Source: Actinomadura livida
GTDB taxonomy: Bacteria > Actinomycetota > Actinomycetes > Streptosporangiales > Streptosporangiaceae
Assembly: GCF_014648675.1 (NCBI RefSeq)
Contig: NZ_BMRO01000004.1
Location: 400,638 to 464,637 of the forward strand
Length of the DNA: 64,000 nt
Direction: 5' to 3'
The position numbers were made by a program, and so were the translations under genes. A model generated the notes under the pieces. That model was not told the DNA's origin, made no database searches, and worked only from the letters and a program-made list of their open reading frames with translations. Shown in pieces: positions 25,301 through 34,571 of the stretch; the first letter of the stretch is position 1, and the number at the start of each line of letters is the position of its first letter.

Positions 25301-26578
25301 ATGACGGGAGGACGGCCCGCGGCGGCCGCCGGGGTGAACCCCGATCGCTCCAACGACCGCGAGATCATGCGCAAGGCCGTGCTGCGCCTCACCGACCGGC
25401 TCCCCGACCTCGCCGACCGGCTCACCGCCGAGATCCTTTCCGGGGACGGCGCCCACCGCGACGAGGAGTTCACCCGCGACGTGTGGGAGATGTGCCATAC
25501 CGGGCTCGGGCACGGCTTCGAGACGATCCTGGAACCCGGCCGCGGCCGGGCCGACCTCGAATGGGCGCAGCGGCTCGGCCGGCGGCGCGCCCACCAGGGC
25601 CAGCCGCTCGACCAGCTCCTGCGCTCCTACCGGCTCGCCGGGAAGGTTTTCTGGGAGGCCGTGGTCGAGGTCGTCGACCGGCACGACCCGGAGAGCGTCG
25701 CGACGCTGATCAGGCAGGCGACCCGCACCTGGGACACGATCGACCAGCAGTCCGGCGCCGCGGCCGCGTCCTACCACAGCACCGAGCTCGCGCTCGCGCG
25801 GCGCAGCGAGGAGCGCGTCCACGCGATCGTCGACGCGCTCCTGGACGGCCAGGGCGCCGACGGCGGCCTGCTGTCCACCGCCACGTCGGTCCTCGGCCTG
25901 CCCGCCACCGGCCGCTACGCCGTCGTCATGCTCGGCGCGGAGAGCGGCTTCGGCGACGGCGTGGAACGCCGCCCCGGCGACACGGCCGGGATGCGCTTCA
26001 TCTGGCGGCTGCGCACCGACGCCCAGGTGGCGCTCGTCGCGCTCGGCACCGCGGAACTGGACGACCTGGTCGCCGCCGTCCGCCCCTACGCCCGCTCGCA
26101 CGCCGGTGTCAGCCCCGTCGTCGACTCCCTCGCCGAGCTGGGCACCGCCCGCTGGTTCGCCGAGCTGGCGCTGCGCACCTGCCGCGGCCCCGGCAACCAG
26201 ATAGCGCGCCTGGACCGCCGGCTCCCCGACGCCCTCGTGCTGTCCCAGCCCCGGCTGTCCGGGCGGCTCGGGCACGTGGCGCTCGGCGGCCTCGCGGACG
26301 TCGACCCGGCGTTCCGCGAGGTCCTGCTGACGACCCTCGGCACCTGGCTGGAGTGCGACGGCTCCGCCGCCCGCGCCGCGGACCGGCTGTTCTGCCACCG
26401 CAACACCGTGCTCAACCGGCTCCGCAAGATCGAGCAGCTCACCGGCCGGACGCTGACCCGCCCCGGCGACCTGGTCGAGCTGGCCCTCGCGCTGAGCGCG
26501 CTGCGCCTGCACGGATCCGGCCCCGAGCACGGCGGAGGGCCGCCCGCGCGGGGAGGCGTCGGGCGGCCCGTCCGGTAG
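25301..26578 (+). CDS. PucR/CdaR-type transcriptional regulator
   Basis: This 425-aa protein has a C-terminal PucR helix-turn-helix (LLTTLGTWLECDGSAARAADRLFCHRNTVLNRLRKIEQLTG) typical of the family. An N-terminal RsbRD/sensor-like helical domain includes GRRRAHQGQPLDQLLRSYRL, and a GGDEF-like degenerate domain lies between them. The ATG at 25301 has GGAGG at 25287-25291. Its targets are not evident. Confidence 0.8.
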   Translation: MTGGRPAAAAGVNPDRSNDREIMRKAVLRLTDRLPDLADRLTAEILSGDGAHRDEEFTRDVWEMCHTGLGHGFETILEPGRGRADLEWAQRLGRRRAHQGQPLDQLLRSYRLAGKVFWEAVVEVVDRHDPESVATLIRQATRTWDTIDQQSGAAAASYHSTELALARRSEERVHAIVDALLDGQGADGGLLSTATSVLGLPATGRYAVVMLGAESGFGDGVERRPGDTAGMRFIWRLRTDAQVALVALGTAELDDLVAAVRPYARSHAGVSPVVDSLAELGTARWFAELALRTCRGPGNQIARLDRRLPDALVLSQPRLSGRLGHVALGGLADVDPAFREVLLTTLGTWLECDGSAARAADRLFCHRNTVLNRLRKIEQLTGRTLTRPGDLVELALALSALRLHGSGPEHGGGPPARGGVGRPVR

Positions 26579-26582
26579 GGCC

Positions 26583-27455
26583 CTAGGAGTGCGGGCAGGT
26601 GTCGCGGTACTCCTCGATGTCACCGCCGGCCCGGGGTGCCGGGCACAGGAACTGCTCGTAGCGGGTGTCGTTGTCCACGAACCGCTTCAGCCAGGAGATG
26701 CTGTACTTCGCGATCGTGGTGTTCGAGGTGTTCGGCGCGAAGTGGCTGGCGTTGTTGAGCTCCAGGTACGCCTTCTCCGTCGCCGCCGGGATGCTCTCGT
26801 AGAACGGCTCGGCGTGCGAGCGCACCGACGCGACCGAGTCGCTCTCGGCGCCGATGATCAGCGTCGGGACGCGGCTGTTGAAGCTCTTCTGCGTGTTCCA
26901 CGGGGTCAGCGGGATCGCCGCCTGGAGCGACGGACGCGACAGGGACGCCTCCAGCGATCCGCCGCCGCCCATCGAGTGACCCATCACGGCGAGCCGCGAG
27001 GAGTCGATCCGGGACCGGACGCCGCTGCGCTCGGTGAGGTAGTCCAGCGCGGCCAGCAGCTGCCGGCCCCGGCTGTCGGGCTGGTCGAGGCGCGAGTTGG
27101 TGTCGATGGTGAAGACGACGAAGCCCTGCGAGGCGAGCCGCGGCCCGTACCAGGACATGCTGGACTGGTCGGCGGTGAACCCGGGGGCGACCGCGACCGC
27201 GCCGAACGTGCCCTGCGACGTCTCGCGCGGGTAGTAGATCGTCCCGCCGCCGAAGCCGGAGACGACCAGCGACGAGACGCGGTCCTCCGACACCGAGAAC
27301 GGGCCGCGCAGGGCCTCGATGCTCGACACGGTCGGGTCCGGTCCGCGCTCGTAGGGGTTGTCGGCGGCCTGCGCGGCCTGCGGCACGGCGACGGTGCCCG
27401 CGGTCAGCGCCGCGGCGAACAGCATCTTCGCAGCGAGCCTGGGGGTGGATAGCAC
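26583..27455 (-). CDS. Secreted cutinase / polyester hydrolase (PET-hydrolase type)
   Basis: This 290-aa alpha/beta hydrolase has a signal peptide cleaved near AAQA-AD (residue 31). The mature part begins [10 protein letters not shown] and matches the actinomycete cutinases such as Thermobifida TfCut2 along its whole length. The nucleophile motif GHSMGGGG gives Ser161, and the triad is completed by Asp206 (IIGAESDS) and His238 (NNASHFAPN). Trp186 (TPWN) and Met162 are the expected substrate-binding residues. The conserved Tyr of the oxyanion hole is Phe93 here (PGFTADQSS). Cys271 and Cys287 form the C-terminal disulfide. GTG start with GGAG upstream. It hydrolyses ester polymers outside the cell; activity on PET is inference. 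Confidence 0.88.
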   Translation of the reverse strand: MLSTPRLAAKMLFAAALTAGTVAVPQAAQAADNPYERGPDPTVSSIEALRGPFSVSEDRVSSLVVSGFGGGTIYYPRETSQGTFGAVAVAPGFTADQSSMSWYGPRLASQGFVVFTIDTNSRLDQPDSRGRQLLAALDYLTERSGVRSRIDSSRLAVMGHSMGGGGSLEASLSRPSLQAAIPLTPWNTQKSFNSRVPTLIIGAESDSVASVRSHAEPFYESIPAATEKAYLELNNASHFAPNTSNTTIAKYSISWLKRFVDNDTRYEQFLCPAPRAGGDIEEYRDTCPHS

Positions 27456-27653
27456 GTCGATTCGCTCCTGTTCGCGGGGAGCCGGGGGGAGCGGCTCCCG
27501 AACGGGGGTGGAGCCGGGGGAGGCTCCAGGACGCCGTCATTGTCAGCAGCCGCCCGCCCCGCGAACATCGGCGAAATCGCCGGTCACTTGCGAACGCCCC
27601 GTCACGGCCGTCCGCCGCCCTCCCCGGGCGCGGAGGGCCTCACCCCCGGAAGG

Positions 27654-28400
27654 TCACGCGCGTGCCCTGGTGGTGCCGCCGTTGACGTGCAGGACCTGGC
27701 CCAGGAGGGTCGGGAGCCGCGCGTCGGCGAGGAACGCGACCGACTCGGCGACCTCCTCGGGCGAGGCGATGCGCCCGAGGGGGGTCCGGCCGACGTACTG
27801 GGAGCGGATCCTCGCGACGGAGACCCCGGCCGCGGCCGCGTCCACCTCCAGCAAGGGGGTGTCGACGGCGCCCGGCGCGACGGCGTTCACCGCGATGCCG
27901 AGCGGTCCGAGCTCGCGGCCGAGCGACTTGGTCAGCGCGATCACCCCGGCCTTGGACGCGCAGTAGGCCGTCGCGTCCGGCCAGCCGATCAGCCCCCACT
28001 CGGACGAGATCAGCACCATCCGGCCGCCGCCGCGCTCGACCATGCCGGGCAGGACGGCCTGGGCGCACGCGAACGTCCCGCCGAGGTTGACGTCGATGAT
28101 CCGCCACCAGTCGTCCAGGTCGTGCTCGGCGAACGGCGCCACCGTCAGCCGGGCCGCCCCGGCGACGAGGATCCCGATGTACCCGCCGGTCTGCCGCTCG
28201 ACGTCCCCGACCATCGCCTCGACGGCGGCGGGGTCGGAGACGTCCGCGGGCGCCGCCACCCCGCCCAGCTCGGCGGCGAGCGCGGACACGTCCCGGCCGG
28301 GACGGTCGTTGAGCGCGACCTGGTGGCCGTCGCCCGTGAGCCGGCGGGCGATCGCGGTGCCGAGCGCGCCGGCCGCGCCGGTGACCAGTGCGACGGGCAT
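27654..28400 (-). CDS. SDR-family oxidoreductase
   Basis: This 248-aa classical short-chain dehydrogenase has the cofactor motif TGAAGALGTAIA, NNAG replaced by VAGAA, and an intact active site with Ser in LISSEWG and YCASK for the Tyr-Lys pair. An acidic residue after the second strand (NDRPGRD) points to NAD(H). Its start codon directly follows the stop of the upstream SDR gene (TAGATG), so the two form one operon. Hairpins at 27,478-27,528 beyond its stop may end the transcript. Confidence 0.85.
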   Translation of the reverse strand: MPVALVTGAAGALGTAIARRLTGDGHQVALNDRPGRDVSALAAELGGVAAPADVSDPAAVEAMVGDVERQTGGYIGILVAGAARLTVAPFAEHDLDDWWRIIDVNLGGTFACAQAVLPGMVERGGGRMVLISSEWGLIGWPDATAYCASKAGVIALTKSLGRELGPLGIAVNAVAPGAVDTPLLEVDAAAAGVSVARIRSQYVGRTPLGRIASPEEVAESVAFLADARLPTLLGQVLHVNGGTTRARA

Positions 28401-29096
28401 CTAGATCACCGCCCCGGCGTTGGGGGAGAGGATCTCCCCGGTGCAGAACGTCGCGTCCTCGACCAGGAAGGCGGCGGCGAGCGCGACCTCCTCGGGCGCC
28501 GTCAGCCGCCCCGCCGGGAGGGTCTGCACGTAGGAGGGCCGCCGCCAGGGCGAATTGGCCGACAGCAGCGGCGTGTCGGTCGGGCCGGGCGCCAGCCCGT
28601 TGACCCGCACGCCGGCGGGTGCCAGCTCCACCGCCAGCGACCGGACGAGCCCGATCACCGCGCCCTTGGCCGCCGCGTAGTGCGCCTCGGCGTGCCCGCC
28701 GCCGATCGCCAGATCGGACGTGACCGCGACGATGCTCCCCTCGCCGCGCACCACCATCCCCGGCGCGACGGCCTTGCACACGTTCACCACGCCCCCCAGG
28801 TGCACGCGGAGCATCCGCCGCCACTCGCCCCAGTCGATGTCGGACACCGGGACGAGCGCGTAGTGCCCGGCAGCGCACAGCGCCGCCTCGATCGGCCCCA
28901 GCTCGCGCTCGATCCGCCTGATTGAGGCACTCACCTGCGCCGGGTCGGCCACGTCCACCCCGACGGAGTGGTGGGCGTCCTCGGCCGGCGCGAGGTCCAG
29001 CCCGGCCGTCGTCCAGCCGCGCCCGGCCAGCTCGCGCACCATCGCGGCGCCGATCCCGCTCGCCGCTCCGGTGACGAGTGCGACTCGCTCCCGCAT
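28401..29096 (-). CDS. SDR-family oxidoreductase
   Basis: This 231-aa short-chain dehydrogenase starts at ATG 29096 after GGAGG. The motifs are TGAASGIGAAMVREL, the catalytic Ser in VAVTSDL and YAAAK, so the enzyme should be active. Asp in GLDLAPAED suggests NAD preference. It is the first gene of a two-SDR operon divergent from a PucR regulator. Two dissimilar SDRs in one transcript suggest successive steps on one alcohol or steroid-like substrate; this is inference. Confidence 0.85.
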   Translation of the reverse strand: MRERVALVTGAASGIGAAMVRELAGRGWTTAGLDLAPAEDAHHSVGVDVADPAQVSASIRRIERELGPIEAALCAAGHYALVPVSDIDWGEWRRMLRVHLGGVVNVCKAVAPGMVVRGEGSIVAVTSDLAIGGGHAEAHYAAAKGAVIGLVRSLAVELAPAGVRVNGLAPGPTDTPLLSANSPWRRPSYVQTLPAGRLTAPEEVALAAAFLVEDATFCTGEILSPNAGAVI

Positions 29097-29270
29097 CGAT
29101 CCTCCGCACAGTCGGGAAGACAACAGGCAAACCCGCCATAACCCCAGGTGACAAGGGACATGGCGATTTCTTGGCCAAATGCACTGCGGGACGCCGCGGC
29201 TGTCGTGCCCTTCTCCAAAACACGGTCATGATCACGGGCCACCGCCGTGGCGGAATGAGAGGCTGAGGCT

Positions 29271-30317
29271 GTGACCAGCGAACCCGCGGTGCTGCGCCTC
29301 ACCGTCCGGCAGCTCCTCGAGGTGCCGCGCTTCCGGCTGCGCCTCGTCGCGGGGGAGAGCGGCCTCGACCGGCCGATCCGCTGGGCCCACTCGACCGAGC
29401 TGCTCGAGCCCGGCCCGTACCTGCGCGGCAACGAGGTCGTCCTGACGGTCGGCGCGGCGCTGCGGGACGCGGACTCGTGCGTCGCGTTCGCCGGCTCGGT
29501 CAAGGCCAGCCGCGCCAGCGCGATCGGCTACGGCGTCGGCGACGTGACCGAGGACGTCCCGGAGGCCCTGAGCCGGGTCTGCGAGCGCCTCGGCCTGCCG
29601 CTCATGGCGGTCCCGCCCGAGATCCCGTTCCTCAGCTTCACCGAGTGGTTCGCCGAGCGGCTCGCCTCCACCCACGACGAGCGGCACGAGCGCGAGGAGA
29701 CCGGGCGGCTGCTGCGCATGATCCGGGAGGGGCACGCCTCCGCCGAGGTGCTGCGCGCCCGGATCGACGAGACCGGGCTCGACCACGGCTCGCTGCTCGC
29801 GATCGCGATGGACGTCCCGGAGAACGACCTGCCGGGGCTCCTCGGGGTGGACGGCGACACGGCCATCCTCATCGGCAGCGAGGAGCACGTCTGGGCCGAA
29901 CCGGCCGGGGTGGGCAGCCCCGGCCCCCTGGAGCACCTGGCGCTGTCGCTGGCCGAGAGCGTCGCCGCCCTGGAGGTCGCGCGCCGGACCGGCGGCGTCG
30001 TCCGCGGCGCGGACCTGGCGACCTTCCCGGCCCTGCTGCGCCGCCTCACCCCCGACCAGGTGTCCCCGTTCGCCGAGCAGATCGCCCGGCCGCTGCGGGA
30101 TTACGACAACGCGCACGGGACGAGCCTCGTCGAGACGCTCAGCACCTTCCTCGCCATGGGAGGGGCGGTCGGCGCCACGTCCCGCTCCCTGTTCCTGCAC
30201 CCGAACACGCTCCGCCACCGGCTGGCGCGGATCGAGTCGCTCACGGGCCGCAACCCGCTCCAGTTCGAGGACCGGGTGGCGCTGGCCATCGCGATCTGGG
30301 CGGGGCCGACGAACTGA
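29271..30317 (+). CDS. PucR-family transcriptional regulator
   Basis: This 348-aa regulator has an N-terminal PucR domain (LRLTVRQLLEVPRFRLRLVAG...RPIRWAHSTEL) and a C-terminal helix-turn-helix (VETLSTFLAMGGAVGATSRSLFLHPNTLRHRLARIESLTG). It is divergent from the two-SDR operon, which it most likely controls. A TTGGCCAA palindrome at 29171-29178 is a candidate site in the shared gap. GTG start at 29271. Confidence 0.88.
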   Translation: MTSEPAVLRLTVRQLLEVPRFRLRLVAGESGLDRPIRWAHSTELLEPGPYLRGNEVVLTVGAALRDADSCVAFAGSVKASRASAIGYGVGDVTEDVPEALSRVCERLGLPLMAVPPEIPFLSFTEWFAERLASTHDERHEREETGRLLRMIREGHASAEVLRARIDETGLDHGSLLAIAMDVPENDLPGLLGVDGDTAILIGSEEHVWAEPAGVGSPGPLEHLALSLAESVAALEVARRTGGVVRGADLATFPALLRRLTPDQVSPFAEQIARPLRDYDNAHGTSLVETLSTFLAMGGAVGATSRSLFLHPNTLRHRLARIESLTGRNPLQFEDRVALAIAIWAGPTN

Positions 30318-30681
30318 ATGTCGGTTCGCGCGGGTTTTCCGGGCAAACTGGGTGGAATGTCAGGAATGTCGGCCGGGAAACGCCCGGCGGCGGGTGCGGT
30401 CTTCCTGCGGAATCGGTGACGGCATACTGGCGCGTCCGTAAGTGATCATTCCGGCGGGACGTGCAACGGGGCCCGTATACGGCATCCGGAAGTTTCACCC
30501 TGATACCCGTGGTCACCGGTGCCACTTTCCCCTCTGTGCCGCACCTACCCTGCGTATCCGCCGGTGTCCCCAATGGCAAAGCGGTCAGGGCCGAATTTTC
30601 AATTTCTGGTCACCCCCCGCCAGGGCGGTCTACGTTTGCCCCGGAGTGCAGAGCCGCATCACCGAAAGGAGCGCCGGCCCG
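30318..30681. other. 364-base gap without a gene
   Basis: No convincing coding frame is seen here. A short hairpin GCCGGG-AAACG-CCCGGC near 30,373 lies just after the PucR stop and could slow or end transcription, although it has no T-run. The right half is relatively AT-richer and should contain the promoter of the methyltransferase gene. Confidence 0.5.
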
Positions 30682-31491
30682 ATGACGGAATCCCCCCACG
30701 GCCCCGACCATGGCGCGGAGACGAAGATCAACACCGACGTTCCGCAGTCGGCCCGGATCTGGAACTACTGGCTCGGCGGCACCGACAACTACGAGGTCGA
30801 CCGGATCGCCGGCGACCAGTACGTCGCGCTCTACCCGGGCATCGTCCCGATCGCGCGCGCCGGCCGCTACTTCATGGACCGCGCGATCCGGTTCCTCGCC
30901 GCCGAGCGCGGCGTCCGCCAGTTCATGGACTGCGGGACGGGCCTGCCCACCATGGACAACACGCATGAGATGGCCGAGCGCGCCGCACCCGGCACGAAGG
31001 TCGTCTACGTCGACAACGACCCGCTCGTCCTCGCGCACGCCCGCGCGCTGCTGACCGGCTCCGGCGAGGGCCGCACCGCCTACATCGACTCCGACCTGCA
31101 CGACACCAAGACGATCATGGCGAAGGCGGCGGAGCTGCTCGACCTGTCGCAGCCGGTCGGGCTGATGCTGATCGGCGTCATGGGGCACATCGTCGACCCG
31201 GGCGAGGCGCTCGGCGTCGTCCGCGGGCTGATGGAGCCGCTCGCGTCCGGCAGCTACCTGATCCTGCACGACTCCACCGACACCAACGAGGCGTTCAACG
31301 CCGCGCAGCGCGCCTACGACGAGACCGGGGCCATCCCGTTCCGGCTCCGCAGCCCGGAGTTCATCCGCGGCTACTTCGACGGCCTGGAGATGGAGGAGCC
31401 GGGGCTGGTGACGAGCGGAGCCTGGCGCCCCGAGGTCGGCGGCGAGGCCGAGGAGCTCCCCACCCTCTGCGGGGTGGCCCGCAAACCCTGA
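30682..31491 (+). CDS. DUF574-type SAM-dependent methyltransferase
   Basis: This 269-aa protein belongs to the actinomycete S-adenosylmethionine methyltransferase group (Methyltransf_19). The diagnostic start SARIWNYWLGGTDNYEVDR is followed by the SAM-binding QFMDCGTGLPTMDNTHE and VVYVDNDPLVLAHARALL. Acceptors for this group are mostly unknown. The ATG has GGAG 10 bases upstream. A second, less similar member lies at 38918. The next gene, an XRE regulator, often accompanies this family. Confidence 0.85.
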   Translation: MTESPHGPDHGAETKINTDVPQSARIWNYWLGGTDNYEVDRIAGDQYVALYPGIVPIARAGRYFMDRAIRFLAAERGVRQFMDCGTGLPTMDNTHEMAERAAPGTKVVYVDNDPLVLAHARALLTGSGEGRTAYIDSDLHDTKTIMAKAAELLDLSQPVGLMLIGVMGHIVDPGEALGVVRGLMEPLASGSYLILHDSTDTNEAFNAAQRAYDETGAIPFRLRSPEFIRGYFDGLEMEEPGLVTSGAWRPEVGGEAEELPTLCGVARKP

Positions 31492-31676
31492 CGCAGCGTG
31501 ACCGCCACGCCACCGCGGGCCCCGGCGGCGCTTCGCCGCGGCCCGCGGGAGGCGCGCGGGAGCCTCCGCGGAAGGTCGCACACCGTTCCGCGGCCGATGC
31601 GATCAGTGAAGGTATAGTGAGCCGTTCGTCCGCTCCGTTCCTTGATGCCACGCCTGTCCCCCGACGAGGAGTCCCG

Positions 31677-32561
31677 TTGGCCTCCGTCACGAGTACCGGC
31701 AGAACACGTCCCATCGACGCCCAGGGGGACCCGCTCGTCCCCCGGACGCTCCTGGCCCGGCGCCTGCGCGCGCTGCGGGAGGCGCGGGGGATCGGCCGGC
31801 GGGACGCGGCGCGGGCGATCGGCGGCTCCGGCTCCAAGATCTCCCGGCTCGAGCTCGGCCGCTCCGGATACAAGCCCGGCGACGTCGCGGAACTCCTCAC
31901 CCTCTACGGCGTGGACGACGACGAGCGCGCCACGCTGCTGGCCCTCGCCGAGCAGGCGAACGCGCGCCCCTGGTGGCACGCGGACGGCGACATCGTCCCG
32001 GCGTGGGTGCGGCCCTACTTGAGCGCCGAGCAGGCGGCCAAGCTGGTCCGCACGTTCGAGGCCCAGTTCGTCCCCGGCCTGCTGCAGACGGAGGATTACG
32101 CCCGCGCGTTGATCCGGCGCGTCGCCCCGGAGGCGGAGGTCGAGCGGCGCGTGGAGTTCCGGATGCGGCGCCAGCGGGTGCTGCGCCGCCGCCCGCGCCC
32201 GCTCAACCTGTGGGCGGTGCTGGACGAGGCGGCGCTGTGGCGCCCGATCGGCGACCCGGAGACGATGCGGGCCCAGATCCGGCACATCGTCGAGCTGTGC
32301 CGGCGGCCGAACGTCACCGTGCAGATCGCGCCGTTCGGGATCTGCGGGCGCGTCGCGGGCGACGGGCCGCTCACCCTCGTCCGGTTCCCGCAGCAGGGCC
32401 TGGCCGACATGGTGTACCTGGAGCGGGCGAACAGCGGCGTGTACCCCGTCCGGCCGCAGGAGGTCGAGCGGCACTGGCACGTCTTCAACACCCTGGTGAC
32501 CGAGGCGTCCCCTCCCGAGCGCACGCCGCGCATTCTGGCCGGCATCCTCGCCACCTACTGA
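31677..32561 (+). CDS. XRE-family regulator with DUF5753 domain
   Basis: This 294-aa regulator has a helix-turn-helix at residues 25-65 (RLRALREARGIGRRDAARAIGGSGSKISRLELG). The DUF5753 domain includes FVPGLLQTEDYARALI, LWAVLDEAALWRPIG and RPNVTVQIAPFG. The TTG at 31677 has GAGGAG 5 bases upstream; an in-frame GTG at 31617 is less likely. Unlike the locus at 15.5 kb, no DUF397 gene follows; a terminator does. Confidence 0.85.
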   Translation: MASVTSTGRTRPIDAQGDPLVPRTLLARRLRALREARGIGRRDAARAIGGSGSKISRLELGRSGYKPGDVAELLTLYGVDDDERATLLALAEQANARPWWHADGDIVPAWVRPYLSAEQAAKLVRTFEAQFVPGLLQTEDYARALIRRVAPEAEVERRVEFRMRRQRVLRRRPRPLNLWAVLDEAALWRPIGDPETMRAQIRHIVELCRRPNVTVQIAPFGICGRVAGDGPLTLVRFPQQGLADMVYLERANSGVYPVRPQEVERHWHVFNTLVTEASPPERTPRILAGILATY

Positions 32562-32572
32562 GCCATTCGAGC

Positions 32573-32600
32573 AGGCCGTTCCCAGCGGCCTTTCCTTTTC
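32573..32600 (+). terminator. Rho-independent terminator after the XRE gene
   Basis: AGGCCG - 7 bases - CGGCCT followed by TTCCTTTT lies 12 bases beyond the stop of the XRE/DUF5753 gene. Confidence 0.75.
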
Positions 32601-32680
32601 GGACCGTTCCAGTCCAACCGGCGACCGGAACGGGCGGCAGGATCGGCGATCACGCACTCCCGGCTGACCACTTCCGGCCT

Positions 32681-32701
32681 ATATCCATAAATAATGGATA
32701 T
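32681..32701. promoter_or_regulatory. AT-rich palindrome before the hopanoid operon
   Basis: ATATCCAT - 5 bases - ATGGATAT is an inverted repeat in an AT-rich patch within otherwise GC-rich DNA, about 130 bases upstream of hpnC. It is the best candidate for the operon's operator or promoter. Confidence 0.5.
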
Positions 32702-32833
32702 TCAGGAGGAATCGCACGGCACTCCGGGGACGTACGGCACAGGGGCCTCCCGCGACGCCCGTGTTTACCGGCCGGCCATCCGGTTACCGGGCATCACTGA
32801 CGCCCTCCTCGCCGCCGCCGTCGAAGGAACGCC

Positions 32834-33691
32834 ATGTCCGTCCGCGAGCGCTTGTGGAATGGGTCCGAGGAACGCCGGTCCCGGGACGAACTCCAGGCCG
32901 GGGAGAACTTCCCCGTCGCCACGCGCCTGCTGCCGGCGCGGTACCGCGCGCACCTGCTCAACGTGTACGGCTACGCCCGGCTCGTGGACGACATCGGCGA
33001 CGAGGCGCCGCCCGCCGAGCGGCCCGCGCTGCTCGACCTGGTCGAGCGCGACCTCGACCGGATCTACGCGGGCGCCCGCCCGGAGTTCCCGGTGATGCGC
33101 GACCTGGCCCGGACGGTCACCGCCCGATCCATCCCGGCGGACCCCTTCCGCCGCCTCCTGGAGGCCAACCGCCGCGACCAGGACGTCACCCGCTACGAGA
33201 CGTTCGGCGACCTGCTCGGCTACTGCACGCTGTCCGCCGATCCGGTCGGGCGCATCGTCCTGCACGTGTTCGGCGCCGCCACCCCCGGCCGGATCGCGCT
33301 GTCCGACCGGGTCTGCAGCGCGCTCCAGATCATCGAGCACTGCCAGGACGCAGGCGAGGACCTCCGCAACGGCCGCGTCTACCTGCCTGCCGAGGACCTG
33401 CGCCGGTTCGGGTGCGCGGAGGACGACCTGGCCGCCGCCGTCACCCCGACCCGGCTGCGGGGCGTGCTCGCCCTCCAGGCGGGCCGGGCGGCGCGGCTGC
33501 TGGACGAGGGCGAGGCGCTGACCGGCCGGCTCCGCGGCTTCGCGCGGATCGCCGTCGCGGGCTACATCGCCGGCGGCCGGGCGGCGCTCGCCGCGCTGGA
33601 GCGCGAGGCGTACGACGTCCTGGGAGGCCCCCCGCGCCCGAGGAAGGCGCGGCTGCTCGCCGAGTGGTCGCGGACGCTGGGAAGGAGCTGA
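32834..33691 (+). CDS. hpnC: Squalene synthase HpnC (hydroxysqualene synthase)
   Basis: This 285-aa isoprenoid synthase has the trans-isoprenyl diphosphate synthase fold. The first aspartate-rich motif is DDIGDE (about 52-57), and the second is in HCQDAGEDLRNGRVYLP. In the HpnCDE route, HpnC converts presqualene diphosphate to hydroxysqualene. It begins the five-gene hopanoid operon and is 4 bases from hpnD. The assignment as HpnC rather than HpnD rests on gene order and the QDAGED form of motif two. Confidence 0.88.
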   Translation: MSVRERLWNGSEERRSRDELQAGENFPVATRLLPARYRAHLLNVYGYARLVDDIGDEAPPAERPALLDLVERDLDRIYAGARPEFPVMRDLARTVTARSIPADPFRRLLEANRRDQDVTRYETFGDLLGYCTLSADPVGRIVLHVFGAATPGRIALSDRVCSALQIIEHCQDAGEDLRNGRVYLPAEDLRRFGCAEDDLAAAVTPTRLRGVLALQAGRAARLLDEGEALTGRLRGFARIAVAGYIAGGRAALAALEREAYDVLGGPPRPRKARLLAEWSRTLGRS

Positions 33692-33695
33692 CGAG

Positions 33696-34571
33696 ATGGA
33701 CGAGGCCGGAGTGGGGACGGCCGGCGCCTACCGGCACTGCGCGGGGGTCGTCCGTTCGCAGGCGCGCAACTTCGCCTACGGGATCCGGCTGCTCCCCGGC
33801 CCGAAACGCCGGGCGCTGAGCGCCGTCTACGCCTTCGCCCGGCGGATCGACGACATCGGCGACGACCACGGGGCACCGGCCGCGGACCGGCTCGCGAAGC
33901 TGGCGGACGAGCGCGCGCGGCTCGCCGACCCGGCCGCCCATCCGGCCGATCCCGTGCTGGTGGCGCTGGCCGACGCGGCGCGCCGCCACCCGATCCCGCT
34001 CGACGCGTTCGGGGAGCTCATCGACGGCTGCGAGGCCGACGTCCGCGGCGCGGGCTACGACACCTTCGACGACCTGCTGTGGTACTGCCGGTGCGTCGCG
34101 GGCGCCGTCGGCCGCCTGTCGCTCGGCGTGTTCGGCACCGCCGACCCGGAGACGGCCGTCCCGCGCGCCGACGCGCTCGGCGTCGCGCTGCAGCTCACGA
34201 ACATCCTGCGGGACGTCCGGGAGGACGGGGAGAACGGGCGCGTCTACCTCCCGGCCAAGGACCTCGCCCGGTTCGGGTGCACGCTGCACCGGGACGAGCG
34301 CGGCCGCCCGGCCGACCCGCCGGAGCGGCTGGCGGCGCTCGTCCGGTTCGAGGCGTCCCGCGCGGAGGAGTGGTACGCCACCGGGCTGAAGCTGCTGCCC
34401 ATGCTCGACCGCCGCAGCGCGGCCTGCGCCGGGGCGATGGCGGGCATCTACCGGCACCTGCTGCGGCGCATCACCGCGGACCCCCTCGCGGCGCTGGAGA
34501 GGCGCACGTCCCTGCCGGGCTGGGAGAAGGCCGCCGTGTCCGCCAAGGCGATGGCGGGGCTCCGCCGATGA
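33696..34571 (+). CDS. hpnD: Presqualene diphosphate synthase HpnD
   Basis: This 291-aa enzyme joins two farnesyl diphosphates to presqualene diphosphate. The two aspartate motifs are RRIDDIGDD (about 50-57) and LTNILRDVREDGENGRVYLP. It also has the FAYGIRLLPGPKRRALSAVYAF N-terminal block of the phytoene/squalene synthase family. Its stop overlaps the hpnE start (ATGA), so translation is coupled. Confidence 0.9.
   Translation: MDEAGVGTAGAYRHCAGVVRSQARNFAYGIRLLPGPKRRALSAVYAFARRIDDIGDDHGAPAADRLAKLADERARLADPAAHPADPVLVALADAARRHPIPLDAFGELIDGCEADVRGAGYDTFDDLLWYCRCVAGAVGRLSLGVFGTADPETAVPRADALGVALQLTNILRDVREDGENGRVYLPAKDLARFGCTLHRDERGRPADPPERLAALVRFEASRAEEWYATGLKLLPMLDRRSAACAGAMAGIYRHLLRRITADPLAALERRTSLPGWEKAAVSAKAMAGLRR

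Noticed and set aside
27478..27528. GC-rich hairpins between the SDR operon and the cutinase
   Set aside because: They are not listed as separate terminators because neither has a T-run. They are mentioned only as possible transcript ends.
29171..29178. TTGGCCAA as a PucR operator
   Set aside because: Eight bases are too few to support a separate feature, so it is mentioned only with the PucR gene.
32694..33095. ATG inside the AT-rich palindrome followed by GGAGG and an open frame
   Set aside because: The frame overlaps hpnC in another phase and its product is a shadow. The ATG is better read as part of the regulatory palindrome.
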